Shown piece after piece: positions 25,885-34,816 of a DNA stretch of 64,000 nt (its first letter is position 1; each line of letters starts with the position of its first letter). The translations under genes were made by a program, and so were the position numbers. The notes beneath the pieces are model-generated. The model was not told the DNA's origin, searched no databases, and was given only the letters and a program-made list of their open reading frames with translations. This DNA is from an uncultured Eubacteriales bacterium (GTDB taxonomy: Bacteria; Bacillota; Clostridia; Oscillospirales; Oscillospiraceae): positions 1 to 64,000 of the forward strand of contig UQWI01000013.1 in NCBI GenBank assembly GCA_900544765.1. Reading direction: 5' to 3'.

Positions 25885-27207
25885 ATGATCGATACGCACG
25901 AACTCAAGAGGCGTAATTTATACCTCGATAAACTGAAAGCGTTTCAGGATACGGAGCCGGTGAAAGTTATCACCGGCATAAGGCGCTGCGGGAAATCCAG
26001 CCTGCTCAAGCTCATGGTGGAGCATTTGAAGCAGAGCGGCATTACTCCGGAGCAGATTGTCGAAATGAATTTCGAGTCCCACGATTTTATGACGATGACT
26101 GCCGGGGATTTCTACAGCTATGTCAAAGAGCGCGTGATACCGGGAAAGCGGATGTATCTCTTTTTCGATGAGCTGCAGCGCATTGACGGCTGGGAGAACA
26201 CGGTCAACTCTTTCCGCGTGGACTTCAACTGCGACATCTATATTACCGGCTCGAACGCCTACCTTCTGTCCTCGGAGTATTCGACCTATCTCTCCGGAAG
26301 GTGCGTGGAGATTAAAATGCTCCCCCTCTCGTTCAGCGAGTTTTTATACTTCAACGGCTTTGAAGTGAGGGAGAGCGAGAGCAAGCTCGGCGGGACAAGG
26401 CTTCAAGTCTATGATAAAGACGGCGAGCGCTATGAGCTCAGGGAGGTCTTTGACTCCTATATGCGTTTCGGCGGTATGCCGGGCCTTTCCGACGTCGGGC
26501 TTGATTGGGAAAGAGCGGCGGCGCTGCTCGACGGCATATACTCCACCGTCGTAGTCCGCGACATTCTCGAGCGCGAGAAGCGCCGGGGGCAGAGACGCAT
26601 AACCGACTCTGTCCTGCTCCGCAAAATAATACTGTTCCTCGCGGATAACATCGGCAGCACGGTTTCCACTACTTCAATCGGCAATACTCTGGTGAGCGAG
26701 GGACTGTTGGAGGACGAGAAGCGCAAGGGCAAGCCCAGCATAAACACGGTGCAGGCGTATATAGACGCGCTGCTCGAGTCTTACTTCTTCTACGAGATAA
26801 AGCGCTTCGACATCAAGGGCAAGGGCTATCTGAAAACTCTCGGCAAATACTACATCGTGGACATCGGACTGAGGAATTATCTACTCGGCTTCCGCAACCG
26901 GGACAGCGGTCACGCGCTCGAAAACGTAGTGTACTTTGAGCTGTTGCGCCGCGGTTACGACGTGGCAATCGGGAAAATTGGCGACGCGGAGATTGATTTT
27001 ATCGCCGCCAAAGCCGACGAAAAACTGTATGTGCAGGTGACGGAATCCATGCTGAGCGAGGATGTGCGCCGCCGTGAACTAGCCCCGCTTCAAAAAATCA
27101 AGGATAACTACGAGAAAATCGTCCTGTCTATGGAACCGGGGCTGGACTCGTCGTACGATGGGATAAAATCCATAAATCTGCTCGATTGGCTGATAGGAAA
27201 ATCATAA
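25885..27207 (+). CDS. AAA_14/DUF4143 ATPase (440 aa)
   Basis: N-terminal P-loop ITGIRRCGKSSLLKLM (about residue 29) and Walker B YLFFDELQRIDGWENTVNSF (about 93; quoted in parts), then a sensor-like ITGSNAYLLSSEYSTYLSGR. The C-terminal DUF4143 part ends with a nuclease-like GDAEIDFIAAK segment. These proteins are common in mobile and defence-like settings; the biochemical role is not established. The start at 25885 has GGGAGGTG upstream; an ATG at 25858 lacks one. It is the only plus-strand gene of the left arm, with an inverted-repeat operator ahead of it, and may be an accessory or addiction gene of the element. Confidence 0.8.
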   Translation: MIDTHELKRRNLYLDKLKAFQDTEPVKVITGIRRCGKSSLLKLMVEHLKQSGITPEQIVEMNFESHDFMTMTAGDFYSYVKERVIPGKRMYLFFDELQRIDGWENTVNSFRVDFNCDIYITGSNAYLLSSEYSTYLSGRCVEIKMLPLSFSEFLYFNGFEVRESESKLGGTRLQVYDKDGERYELREVFDSYMRFGGMPGLSDVGLDWERAAALLDGIYSTVVVRDILEREKRRGQRRITDSVLLRKIILFLADNIGSTVSTTSIGNTLVSEGLLEDEKRKGKPSINTVQAYIDALLESYFFYEIKRFDIKGKGYLKTLGKYYIVDIGLRNYLLGFRNRDSGHALENVVYFELLRRGYDVAIGKIGDAEIDFIAAKADEKLYVQVTESMLSEDVRRRELAPLQKIKDNYEKIVLSMEPGLDSSYDGIKSINLLDWLIGKS

Positions 27208-27211
27208 CTTA

Positions 27212-27244
27212 CGCCCCCGGGGAGCACCGCTCCCCGGGGGCTTT
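27212..27244. terminator. Bidirectional terminator after the AAA ATPase
   Basis: GCCCCCGGGGAGC, loop ACC, complementary arm and TTT, between convergent genes. Confidence 0.85.
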
Positions 27245-27247
27245 GCA

Positions 27248-27550
27248 TCACCTCTCTATCGCCTTGCCCGTGCTCTTTCGCTGCAGGCGCACGTCGCGCT
27301 CAGGTGCAGCCTTGGCGCGCTCAGTTTCGCGCTCGGCGACGCGCAGCTTGTTGTAGCGCAGCAGCTCGTATATGCTCGTGTGCAGGTCGCTGTCGCCGGA
27401 ATGGTACTCGGCCACGGTGTACTTCTTAGCCTTGTACTCCGCGCGCAGCTCGCGCAGCTTTTCGCGCACGCGCTCGTCATCGCGCTCGGCCTTTGTCAGC
27501 CACACTGCCACGATTTTCTGGTTGTCGAACACATCTATTTGCAAGCGCAA
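27248..27550 (-). CDS. Small element protein of unknown function (100 aa)
   Basis: Not recognised. It begins MRLQIDVFDNQKIVAVWLT with a beta start, followed by a long basic/acidic helical region (RDDERVREKLRELRAEYKAK) and a basic tail. TTG is the likely start, with AAGGAGC upstream. It is 3' to the helicase on the same strand and next to the GTAC repeats at 27664-27704, so a replication-accessory role is plausible but not shown. Confidence 0.55.
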   Translation of the reverse strand: MRLQIDVFDNQKIVAVWLTKAERDDERVREKLRELRAEYKAKKYTVAEYHSGDSDLHTSIYELLRYNKLRVAERETERAKAAPERDVRLQRKSTGKAIER

Positions 27551-27663
27551 ATCAGCTCCTTATGGCAATAGTTTCCGCGTCTCGCGCGGGATTTATACCT
27601 TCTTCCGGCTTGCAGCCGTCTGATTTGGCTTCTTAAAATTTCGTCGCGGAGTTGAAATCATCC

Positions 27664-27704
27664 GTACGAGCGTACGAACGTACCGTACGCTTGTACGCTC
27701 GTAC
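27664..27704. repeat. Symmetric GTAC iteron cluster, possible origin
   Basis: Six GTAC cores at 27664, 27672, 27680, 27685, 27693 and 27701: spacing 8, 8, 5, 8, 8, mirror-symmetric about 27684, with matching outer flanks (GTACGAGC against GCTCGTAC). It lies between the helicase gene and the small gene, and fits a replication initiator site or a regulator operator. The surrounding gap 27551-27731 has no gene. Confidence 0.6.
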
Positions 27705-27731
27705 GCAAGTTTTGAATTCCAACTCACTTTT

Positions 27732-29021
27732 TTACACCGCCCGTTGCAGCAGCTTGATGCCGATAAAACCGCGCACTCGCCTGCCCCCGGGGAGATATAT
27801 TTTGTTCGTCTGCTCGATGCCGTAGACCTCCCGGTTTTCAATGAGGTGCATACTCAAACTCCGCGCCGACAGCGGATTGACCGCGTTGTCCTCGCACCAG
27901 AGCTTGTACACTGCGTACACGTCGCGGCTGCTGGCCTCGGCGTCGGCTTTGAGGCGTATGTAACCCTCGCTGCGCATGAAATCCACGGCGTTGTTGCTGT
28001 CGCTGACGGCTTCGGCCATGTTCTCGCGGGCGCGTTCACTTAGCGTGAAGCGGTAGTCGTTTGAGATAAGCCGCTGCAAGCCTTCGAGGCACCAGAGGAA
28101 AATGCCCTCGGCCTCCGCGCACATCTTCTCGGCGATGAAAGGGTCGTCCACGCGATTGGCGTCTTTCGGCTTAGTGATTAGAATAATCTGCCTACGGAAA
28201 AATCCCTCGCTGCGGTCGTAGAGCGCCTTGAGCGAGCCGTTGCCGAATCCGAGAAAGCGGACATACAAGTCGCCTTGGTAGCTCTGCTGCCCCTTGCGCT
28301 CGAGATCCATTGGCAGCTCGGCTGTCACGATGGCTTTGATGTGATTTGTCTGCGACAGGGCTTCGAGCTTCATGTCGTCGTCGAGCATTACAAGCTCATG
28401 TTCGAGGTCTGCGCGGGCGAAGCGTGAGCTTTCAATTTTCGCAATGCTGCCCGTCGCCATATTTGCGCCGAGCAGTGCGCGTAGCACGACCCCAATTCGG
28501 CTTTTACCCTCGCCGCCGCGGCCGATCAGCATGAGCATCTTTTGGCCTTTCGTCGTCGGCAGGAAGCAGTAACCCATGAACTCTTGCAGCGTCGGGATGT
28601 CCTCGGGATACAGCAGCTCGCCGAGAAAGCGCAGCCAGGTCTCTGGCGCCGCCGCGCCCTCGTTGTAGGCCACCGGCAGCCGGTTGCGGCAGAACTCGCG
28701 CTCCGCGCTGAAGCGCCCGTCGAGAAAGAGCGTGCCGTTTGCGACGTGGATGCGGTCACGCTGGATGGGCAGGTCTGGCGCGTAGGCCTCGAGCCGCAGG
28801 GCTTCGAGCAGGTTTGCCACGCGCTTCGTAAGCCCGGTCTGGAAGAAGGGCTTGAGCTCCTCGTAGATCTCGCGCCGCAGCGCGTCCTCGTCCGTGACCT
28901 GGCCCTCGACGGTGAAGAAAGTGCCGTTCACGCTTTTCATCGGGTGGGTCTTGAGGAATTCCTCGCAGAACTTGACCTCGCTCACGGTCTTGCCGTCGTA
29001 CCATTCGGGGAACTCAACCAT
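27732..29021 (-). CDS. P4/D5-type phage-plasmid primase-helicase (429 aa)
   Basis: Superfamily 3 helicase of the VapE/D5 kind that unwinds the origin of plasmids and satellites. Walker A GRGGEGKSRIG lies about residue 166, Walker B VMLDDDMK about 212, and a motif C-like FLGFGNGSLKALYDRSEGFFRR follows (parts quoted). The N-terminal half is a D5_N-type domain and residues 350-429 form a possible winged helix. The start overlaps the zinc-finger primase stop by 8 bases, so helicase and primase are translationally coupled. It implies a replicating circular phase. Confidence 0.85.
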   Translation of the reverse strand: MVEFPEWYDGKTVSEVKFCEEFLKTHPMKSVNGTFFTVEGQVTDEDALRREIYEELKPFFQTGLTKRVANLLEALRLEAYAPDLPIQRDRIHVANGTLFLDGRFSAEREFCRNRLPVAYNEGAAAPETWLRFLGELLYPEDIPTLQEFMGYCFLPTTKGQKMLMLIGRGGEGKSRIGVVLRALLGANMATGSIAKIESSRFARADLEHELVMLDDDMKLEALSQTNHIKAIVTAELPMDLERKGQQSYQGDLYVRFLGFGNGSLKALYDRSEGFFRRQIILITKPKDANRVDDPFIAEKMCAEAEGIFLWCLEGLQRLISNDYRFTLSERARENMAEAVSDSNNAVDFMRSEGYIRLKADAEASSRDVYAVYKLWCEDNAVNPLSARSLSMHLIENREVYGIEQTNKIYLPGGRRVRGFIGIKLLQRAV

Positions 29022-29484
29022 CGCAGGCCTCCATCAAACGCGCGGTCTCCCGCTCGACGCGCCGGGTCTCCGCTCCGCTTGCGCCGGCCTCGAGCAGGTG
29101 GTCCGTCCACTCGCCGAGCCTGCAGGCCTCGGCATATTCTTCCCTGAGCTCCTCGCCCATCGTCCTCGGCGCGAGCGCCCGGCGGCAGCGTTCCTGTTCC
29201 CGCCTGCAGGTCGCGAGCCCGCGCGGATACACCTGCCCTGAGCCGAAGTCCGCCGCGAGCCGCCGCGCCGCCTCGGTCTTCGAGCAGCCGAGCAGGCCCA
29301 TCGTGAGGTCCAGCACGTCCCCGTGTGCGCCGCAGCCAAAGCAGTGGAAGTGGTCGTCGTAGAGCTTCAGGCTCGGAGTTTTGTCCGCATGGAACGGACA
29401 GCGCATGAAGCCATGCTTCACGGAACCGTAACGCTGCGCCACTTCGATAGGTGAGATTGTGCGTTTGATTTTGTTGTAGTTGAT
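29014..29484 (-). CDS. CHC2 zinc-finger primase-like protein, element copy 2 (156 aa)
   Basis: Complete version of the gene cut by the left edge. The zinc motif is CPFHADKTPSLKLY, then HCFGCGAHGDVLDLT, and a helical C-terminal tail follows. It lacks the Toprim catalytic domain, so it likely works with the adjacent helicase in priming. The start is inferred as ATC (29482-29484), 9 bases after TAAGGAGGT; an in-frame TAA rules out an earlier start, and the first ordinary codon, GTG 29442, has no ribosome site. Confidence 0.75.
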   Translation of the reverse strand: MNYNKIKRTISPIEVAQRYGSVKHGFMRCPFHADKTPSLKLYDDHFHCFGCGAHGDVLDLTMGLLGCSKTEAARRLAADFGSGQVYPRGLATCRREQERCRRALAPRTMGEELREEYAEACRLGEWTDHLLEAGASGAETRRVERETARLMEACDG

Positions 29485-29635
29485 AGCTTTAGTACCTCCT
29501 TAGAATATTTGAGAGAAAAAGCCCCTTATATACCGTGACATTTTTCGGCGAAATGAGGAACTTGTATTCTGATAATTCACGAAAAGTTTACTACCTGAAC
29601 CCTGCCATTACTCAATCCTCCTGTTTCAGAATATG

Positions 29636-29665
29636 AAAAGAGCGCCTGCCTTGCGGCAAACGCTC
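29636..29665 (-). terminator. Rho-independent terminator or attenuator, copy 2
   Basis: GAGCG ... CGCTC hairpin followed by TTTT on the minus strand, same as 449-479. The gap 29485-29754 is otherwise a conserved leader as in copy 1. Confidence 0.65.
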
Positions 29666-29754
29666 ACGTCTTCAGGGTAACTCTACCCCTCTAATATACA
29701 TGGATTGAGAACGGTCAAATTGTTCCTGAGAATTAAAAATTTTTTGAAAAATTT

Positions 29755-30677
29755 TCAGTCGAGGAATTTCTGGTACTCCTTGGTCACGAAATCCTCGTAG
29801 GCCGCGGCTATCTTGGCAATCCGCTTGTGTACAGCGCTGGCAGTCTTGAAGCCCACGGCATCGGCTATCTGCTGTTCGGTGTGGTGCTCCATGCGCAGTC
29901 TGAGAATCTCGCGGTCTTGCTCGGATAGCCGCTTTGCAAAGGAGTCAATCTGTCCCTTCGAGAGCACCTTGCGCTCGAACTCTGCTCGCGGGTCGGCGAC
30001 ATTCATAATGTCGCCGCCTTCCTCGACCAGCTCGTCGAGCGAAATGGCCTTGCCGCTGCGGTCGTGGTTCCAGTGCCGCATGAAGTCGTTGCGGACGACG
30101 CTGTTTTGTTCTCGTAGTCCTCGACTGTGCGGTTCTCCCAGATGGCGTCAATCATGGGCTGCCAGTTCTCTTCCTCAATGACTTGGTCGGTCATGTTGCC
30201 CACGAGGTTACAGAATTGCTGCCATGTGTACCACGGCATTTCCTCGTCAGGGCCAGCGGTGAAAAGCATCTGAAAGGATATGTACTCACGCTCTATCTTG
30301 CGTCGGAAGTAGCGAAGTATGTCGTAGGAGAGCTGCCAGAGCGGAAAGTAGCCTGTGTACTGCTCCCGGCTGCCGGGAATTTCGCCATAGTTGCCTTTGG
30401 AGTCCTTGACCTAAAAAGCCAGCCACGCTGTCCATGACCAGCAGTCCCAGACAAGCTCGGCGAACATATCCTGCTTGATGATGTCTAGACACGCCTGAGC
30501 GCGCAGAGCCTCAAATGGCTTGCGCGGGATTTTGAGCGCCTCGGGCCACTTTTCCACGAGCACGCGAGGCATGAGGTAGAACATGGTGAGCCACGAGAGG
30601 TAGGAGTCCTGCGGGATTTCGATGATGCCGGTTGGAGTGACGACTATGAACCCTTTCGGGCCTTTGAGATTTGCCAT
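29755..30677 (-). pseudogene. Sigma-70-region-4-like element regulator, copy 2, nonsense plus frameshift
   Basis: Same family as 567-1490, and 923 bases long where the other is 924. Differences: CAG has become TAG near 30411 (the first copy codes AFQVKDSRGN), and one T is missing from a T5 run near 30103. The final helix-turn-helix (KTASAVHKRIAKIAAAYEDF) is intact here, whereas copy 1 lost it by a stop. So each copy is broken in a different place. Together they would reconstruct one full protein. Confidence 0.75.
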
Positions 30678-30709
30678 GTGACTGCTGTCTCCTTGTACCT
30701 TTTTGGATG

Positions 30710-30738
30710 ATTGTACCACGAGATTATGAACGTTTCAA
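30710..30738 (-). promoter_or_regulatory. SigA-type promoter of the sigma-like gene, copy 2
   Basis: TTGAAA and TACAAT with 17-base spacing on the minus strand, identical to copy 1. Confidence 0.6.
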
Positions 30739-30865
30739 CGCAGGCTGTCGAACGGCACTTGGAACGTAAAAACAAGTGAGGAAACCCGAAGGGCGCACTT
30801 CTATACATGGTTCCCATGTATGTGCGTATAACAGCCCGGATGCCTGAGCATCCGGGCTGTTTTGC
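30735..30865 (+). ncRNA. Candidate structured RNA, element copy 2
   Basis: Second copy of the candidate at 1548-1676. The ATACATGG/CCATGTAT hairpin is kept with a changed loop (TTC for AAA), and the terminal hairpin is kept with substituted arms (CAGCCCGGATGC) followed by TTTT. It marks the boundary between element backbone and cargo in both copies. Confidence 0.45.
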
Positions 30866-30959
30866 GTCGCTGAGGCTCCGGAAAAGTGAGATTGTTTTGT
30901 TCAGAATTAGGGGAATAAAAAGGCGGCGTTATTATTTAGTAAAAGTTTAGTAAAATATA

Positions 30960-30987
30960 TTGACTTCATGTCGAGGCCTGTTATAAT
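30960..30987 (+). promoter_or_regulatory. Promoter of the LacI-type regulator
   Basis: TTGACT and TATAAT with a 16-base spacer. Two near-identical TTTAGTAAAA direct repeats lie just upstream (about 30935-30955). Confidence 0.55.
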
Positions 30988-31018
30988 AGCCATAGAAACG
31001 AAATGTAGGGGGGATTTG

Positions 31019-31996
31019 ATGGCAACCATAAAGGATGTTGCTCAAGCGGCGCAGGTTTCGGCGGCGGCGGTTTCCAGGGTGCTCAACAAGGACGAGAACA
31101 TCTCCGTCAGTCCCGAAGTAAGAGTACGCATTTTTCAGGCTGCGCACGCGCTAGGCTATATCTCTCCGAGGCAGCGCAAGGCAGCTGAGCATAAGACGCA
31201 CCTTGTTATTGGTGTGGCCGACTGGCGTATCGTGCGACCGGACAGGCAGAATGTCAGGCTTTCGTCTCTGTCATGCCTGGTGCAGATGATGACTGACAAA
31301 TACGACGTCGCCTTTACCCGCCTGGACTTCGGCCAGCCTCAGAAGGTTGACGGCGTAATAGCGCTGGGTGTGTTCAGCCCCGAAGAGATTGATTTTCTGC
31401 GCTCGCTGTCATTTGCCATAGTGTTCGTGAATTCTGACCAACAGAGTTACGAGTTCGACCAGGTGCAAGTAGACTTCAAGCGCGGTCATGAGCAGATTGT
31501 TGAATATTTGCTGGACAAAAAGCGCTACAGAAATCTTGGCTATATCGGTGGAATATACGAAGGTTCCAACTGGCGTATCGGCGTGAACCGACTTGAAGGA
31601 CTTAAGAGCATACTGAAAAGCCGCAACGCTTATGACGAGCGGCTTTTCCACGTCGGCGAGATAAGCCGAGAGAGCGGCTACGCCCTTGCAAAGAGCGCGG
31701 CAGAGAATAACACCTTGGCCGAAGCCGTGCTGCTCGGCAGCGACGAGGTCGCTGAGGGTGCGTTTGAGGCATTTCGTGAGCTGGGCATACGCGTGCCTAA
31801 GGATACCGCCGTTATAATCTACCACGACATACAGACGCTGGAGAGCACATGGCCCACCGGAACATGCCTTGAGATGTATCCGGACTACGTTTGGGAGAGT
31901 GCGCTGGATTTGTTATTCAGCCGTATAAGCCAGAGACGCAGCCAGGCCGTCACCGTGATGGTGCCGCCAAATTTGAAGATAGGCGACACGGCTTAA
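31019..31996 (+). CDS. LacI/GalR-family transcriptional regulator (325 aa)
   Basis: Starts MATIKDVAQAAQVSAAAVSR, the canonical LacI helix-turn-helix, with a hinge near ISPRQRK and a periplasmic-binding-protein-like effector domain to the end. ATG 31019 is chosen since an AGGGGGG site precedes it. It is first of a same-strand set, just 72 bases before the lipoprotein gene. It probably controls the importer that follows; the inducer is unknown, and may be a phosphate-bearing sugar or nucleoside given the phosphatases downstream. Confidence 0.85.
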   Translation: MATIKDVAQAAQVSAAAVSRVLNKDENISVSPEVRVRIFQAAHALGYISPRQRKAAEHKTHLVIGVADWRIVRPDRQNVRLSSLSCLVQMMTDKYDVAFTRLDFGQPQKVDGVIALGVFSPEEIDFLRSLSFAIVFVNSDQQSYEFDQVQVDFKRGHEQIVEYLLDKKRYRNLGYIGGIYEGSNWRIGVNRLEGLKSILKSRNAYDERLFHVGEISRESGYALAKSAAENNTLAEAVLLGSDEVAEGAFEAFRELGIRVPKDTAVIIYHDIQTLESTWPTGTCLEMYPDYVWESALDLLFSRISQRRSQAVTVMVPPNLKIGDTA

Positions 31997-32010
31997 ATAT
32001 TTATGGTTGC

Positions 32011-32026
32011 AAGAGGTATGCCTCTT
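32011..32026. promoter_or_regulatory. Palindrome before the lipoprotein gene, candidate LacI operator
   Basis: AAGAGG, TATG, CCTCTT: a 6-base dyad between the regulator and the binding-protein gene. Confidence 0.4.
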
Positions 32027-32068
32027 ACAATAGATTGCTCAAAGATGTATAATTCAAGGAGGAACGAC

Positions 32069-33148
32069 ATGAAAAAGACACTTGTGCTCCTGCTGATTGC
32101 AGCACTGTGTGTAGGACTGCTCGCCGGCTGCGGTACAGATACTCCGTCTGCCACTCCCACTGACGACGGCGCAGCCGTCAGCGGCGAACCCGCTGCGAAC
32201 ACAACCATCGACACCCTGCGCGTCGCATTCGTCCCGTCCAGGGAGCCCGAGGAGATAATAACCGCCACCGAGCCGCTCAAGCAGCTGCTCACCGACGAGC
32301 TCGCAAAGCTCGGCTATGACGTCAAGGAAGTCGACATCACCGTCGGCACCAGCTATGAGGCTGTCGGCGAGGCGCTCTCCGCAGGTACCGCCGATGTTGG
32401 CCTGATCCCCGGCGGCACCTATGTTCTCTACGATGACGGCTGCGATGTTATCCTGACCGCCACCCGCGACGGCCTGTCCATCGACTCCGACAGCGCCAAA
32501 GACTGGAATGACAACGCTCCCACAGAGCCCACCACCGAGCAAGTTACCAGCTACCGTGCGCTTATGATTGCAGGCCCCTCCGCGAAGGGTCAGGAACTCG
32601 CTGCCAAGATAAACGCCGGTGAGGAGCTCACCTGGGACGATGTCAACAGCGCCAACTGGTCTGTCGCCAACTCCTCTTCCCCCGCGGGCTATATCTACCC
32701 GTCCCTCTGGCTGCAGGAGAATTTCGGCAAGAACATAACCGACCTTGACCACGTTGTGCAGTCCGACTCCTATGGCAGCGCCTTTGCCCGCCTTGCCTCC
32801 GGTCAGGTCGACATCCTCTGCACCTACGCCGACGCCCGCCGCGACTATGAGGACGAGTGGACTGGTGAGTACGGCATGACCAACAGCATCTGGGACGACA
32901 CCGCCGTTGTCGGCGTCACTCCTGCCATCTACAACGACACCATCAGCGTCAGCAAGACCTCCCCGATAATGACCGACGACTTCAAGGAGGCGCTGACCCA
33001 GGCCTTCATCAACATCGGCAACACCGAGGAGGGCAAGGAAGTCATCGCCATCTACAGCCACAACGGCTATCTGCCCGCCCAGAGCTCCGACTACGACTCT
33101 GAGCGCGCGGCCCAGGAGATGATTCAGTCTCTCAACAGCGCCGCCTGA
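32069..33148 (+). CDS. PhnD-like phosphonate/organophosphate-binding lipoprotein (359 aa)
   Basis: Signal peptide and lipobox LLAGC (Cys about residue 21) anchor it outside the membrane. The mature part begins DTLRVAFVPSREPEEIITAT and continues LIPGGTYVLY, characteristic of the PhnD (phosphate/phosphite/phosphonate) binding family. ATG 32069 has AAGGAGG upstream. It is followed by a hairpin and then ATPase and two permeases. It captures the ligand for PhnCE-type import; the specificity is not determined by sequence. Abundant Asp/Thr linker at residues 25-45 is normal for lipoproteins. Confidence 0.88.
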   Translation: MKKTLVLLLIAALCVGLLAGCGTDTPSATPTDDGAAVSGEPAANTTIDTLRVAFVPSREPEEIITATEPLKQLLTDELAKLGYDVKEVDITVGTSYEAVGEALSAGTADVGLIPGGTYVLYDDGCDVILTATRDGLSIDSDSAKDWNDNAPTEPTTEQVTSYRALMIAGPSAKGQELAAKINAGEELTWDDVNSANWSVANSSSPAGYIYPSLWLQENFGKNITDLDHVVQSDSYGSAFARLASGQVDILCTYADARRDYEDEWTGEYGMTNSIWDDTAVVGVTPAIYNDTISVSKTSPIMTDDFKEALTQAFINIGNTEEGKEVIAIYSHNGYLPAQSSDYDSERAAQEMIQSLNSAA

Positions 33149-33177
33149 GATAAAACACAACACCATTTTTCTCCGTT

Positions 33178-33212
33178 TGAGGGAGGAAGGCCTCGGCCCT
33201 CCTCCCTCATTT
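33178..33212 (+). terminator. Intra-operon hairpin (attenuator) after the binding protein gene
   Basis: TGAGGGAGGA pairs with TCCTCCCTCA and is followed by a weak TTTA. It would make the binding protein more abundant than the membrane parts. Confidence 0.6.
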
Positions 33213-33230
33213 AGAGCGAGAGGGGAAGAC

Positions 33231-33983
33231 ATGATAAAATTTGAGAACGTAAGCAAGCGCTATCCAAACGGCTTTGAGGCGCTCAAAAATATAAACCTTA
33301 CTATAGAGCAGGGCGAGTTTGTGGCCATCATTGGCCTGTCAGGCGCGGGAAAATCCACGCTTATCCGCACAATAAACCGCATGCACGACATCACCGAAGG
33401 GACGCTCACCGTCGACGGCACGGACGTCATGACGCTGCACGGCAAGAGTTTGCGCGCTTTTCGCCGGCGCATCGGCATGATATTCCAGTCGTTCAACCTC
33501 ATCACGCGCACGACGGTTATCAAGAATGTGTTGACGGCCTTTGTACCCGACATGCCCTGGTGGCGCGCGACATTTGGAATCTTCACAAAGGACGAGAAAC
33601 TCAAAGCCCTCGACTCGCTCGACAAGGTCGGCATACTCGACAAGGCTTTTGTGCGCGCTGACCAGCTCTCCGGAGGTCAGCAGCAGCGCGTGGCGCTTGC
33701 CCGCACGCTTGCGCAAAACCCGCAGATAATACTCGCCGACGAGCCGGTCGCCTCGCTGGACCCCGTGACGGCCAAGCAGGTCATGGACGACTTCAAGCGC
33801 ATAAACCGCGACATGAACATAACCGTGCTCATAAACATCCACCATGTGGAGCTTGCGCTGCAATATGCCAGCCGTGTCGTCGGTATACGCGCGGGCGAGA
33901 TAGTCTACGACGGAACGGTGGAGAATGTGACGCAGCAGGTGCTCGACTCCATTTACCAGGGCGGCGAGGAGAGTGAGTCATGA
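33231..33983 (+). CDS. PhnC-like ABC transporter ATPase (250 aa)
   Basis: Walker A IGLSGAGKSTLIR (about residue 34), Q-loop, signature LSGGQQQRVALARTLAQNP (about 148) and Walker B IILADEPVASLDP (about 168), as in PhnC. Starts at 33231 after GAGGGGAAG; a longer frame has no site. It overlaps the next permease by 4 bases. Energises uptake by the two permeases. Confidence 0.9.
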   Translation: MIKFENVSKRYPNGFEALKNINLTIEQGEFVAIIGLSGAGKSTLIRTINRMHDITEGTLTVDGTDVMTLHGKSLRAFRRRIGMIFQSFNLITRTTVIKNVLTAFVPDMPWWRATFGIFTKDEKLKALDSLDKVGILDKAFVRADQLSGGQQQRVALARTLAQNPQIILADEPVASLDPVTAKQVMDDFKRINRDMNITVLINIHHVELALQYASRVVGIRAGEIVYDGTVENVTQQVLDSIYQGGEESES

Positions 33984-34801
33984 AGCTCTATGACAAAGGC
34001 TTCCCTCCGAAAACGATAACACTTGCAAACGGCAAGCAGATTAAAAAGCCCCGCTCACGCATGCCGCTTGTCGTGCTGGTTCTGCTGGCGATGACGGTAA
34101 TCTCCGTGCGCGTCACAGGCTTTAACATGACGGTGCTTGTGACGAGGATACGCGAGTTTTTTGTCATCCTTGACGAGATGATTCCACCGGAGTGGAGTTA
34201 TATGCCGCAGATTTGGCAGCCGCTCTTTGACACAATTAAGATGTCGCTGCTCGGATCTTTCATAGGTTCCGTACTGGTGGTGCCCTTCGCCATGCTGGCG
34301 AGCACGAACATAATCCACAACAAGATTGTTGTCAGCGCTGTGCGGCTGCTGCTGAGCATAATCCGCACTCTGCCAACGCTGGTGTCCGCGCTCATAGCGA
34401 CCTATGTATTCGGCCTCGGAACTCTCGCGGGTACGACGGCCATAGCCGTTTTCACCTTCGCTTACATCGGCAAGATACTCTACGAGGAGATAGAGACGGT
34501 GGATATGGGTCCCTTTGAAGCCATGGAGGCCATGGGTGCGACCAAGACCCGCGCATTCATAAGCGCCATAGTGCCGCAGGTGCTGCCCTCGTACCTCTCC
34601 AACTGCCTGTTCTGTTTCGAGGGCAACGTGCGCTACGCCTCCATACTCGGCTACGTCGGCGCAGGCGGGCTCGGTATTATCCTCAACGAGAAGATAGGCT
34701 GGCGCGAGTACGCGAGCGTCGGCATGATACTTCTGGCGCTGTTCGTCACGGTGTTCATAATCGAGACGATAAGCCGTGCGGCCAGGAAACGTCTGGTTTG
34801 A
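33980..34801 (+). CDS. PhnE-like ABC permease, first copy (273 aa)
   Basis: About six membrane helices with the ABC permease EAA-like loop around FEAMEAMGATKTRAFISAIVPQ (parts quoted; EAMGATKTRAF) facing the ATPase. An N-terminal basic leader of 30 residues precedes helix 1. Overlaps the ATPase gene by 4 bases. Confidence 0.88.
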   Translation: MKLYDKGFPPKTITLANGKQIKKPRSRMPLVVLVLLAMTVISVRVTGFNMTVLVTRIREFFVILDEMIPPEWSYMPQIWQPLFDTIKMSLLGSFIGSVLVVPFAMLASTNIIHNKIVVSAVRLLLSIIRTLPTLVSALIATYVFGLGTLAGTTAIAVFTFAYIGKILYEEIETVDMGPFEAMEAMGATKTRAFISAIVPQVLPSYLSNCLFCFEGNVRYASILGYVGAGGLGIILNEKIGWREYASVGMILLALFVTVFIIETISRAARKRLV

Positions 34802-34816
34802 TGGGAGGCGCAGAGT

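Larger units (their letters stand above)
29243..30866 (+). repeat. 1.6-kb direct repeat, second copy (first copy 58-1680)
   Basis: Primase start, leader, terminator, sigma-like gene, promoter and RNA candidate occur in the same order and spacing as at 58-1680, with clear similarity in coding and non-coding parts. The two copies stop matching just past the TTTGCGTCG...GGCTCCG segment (about 1690 and 30880). Recombination between them would delete about 29 kb including the arginine operon. Confidence 0.8.
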
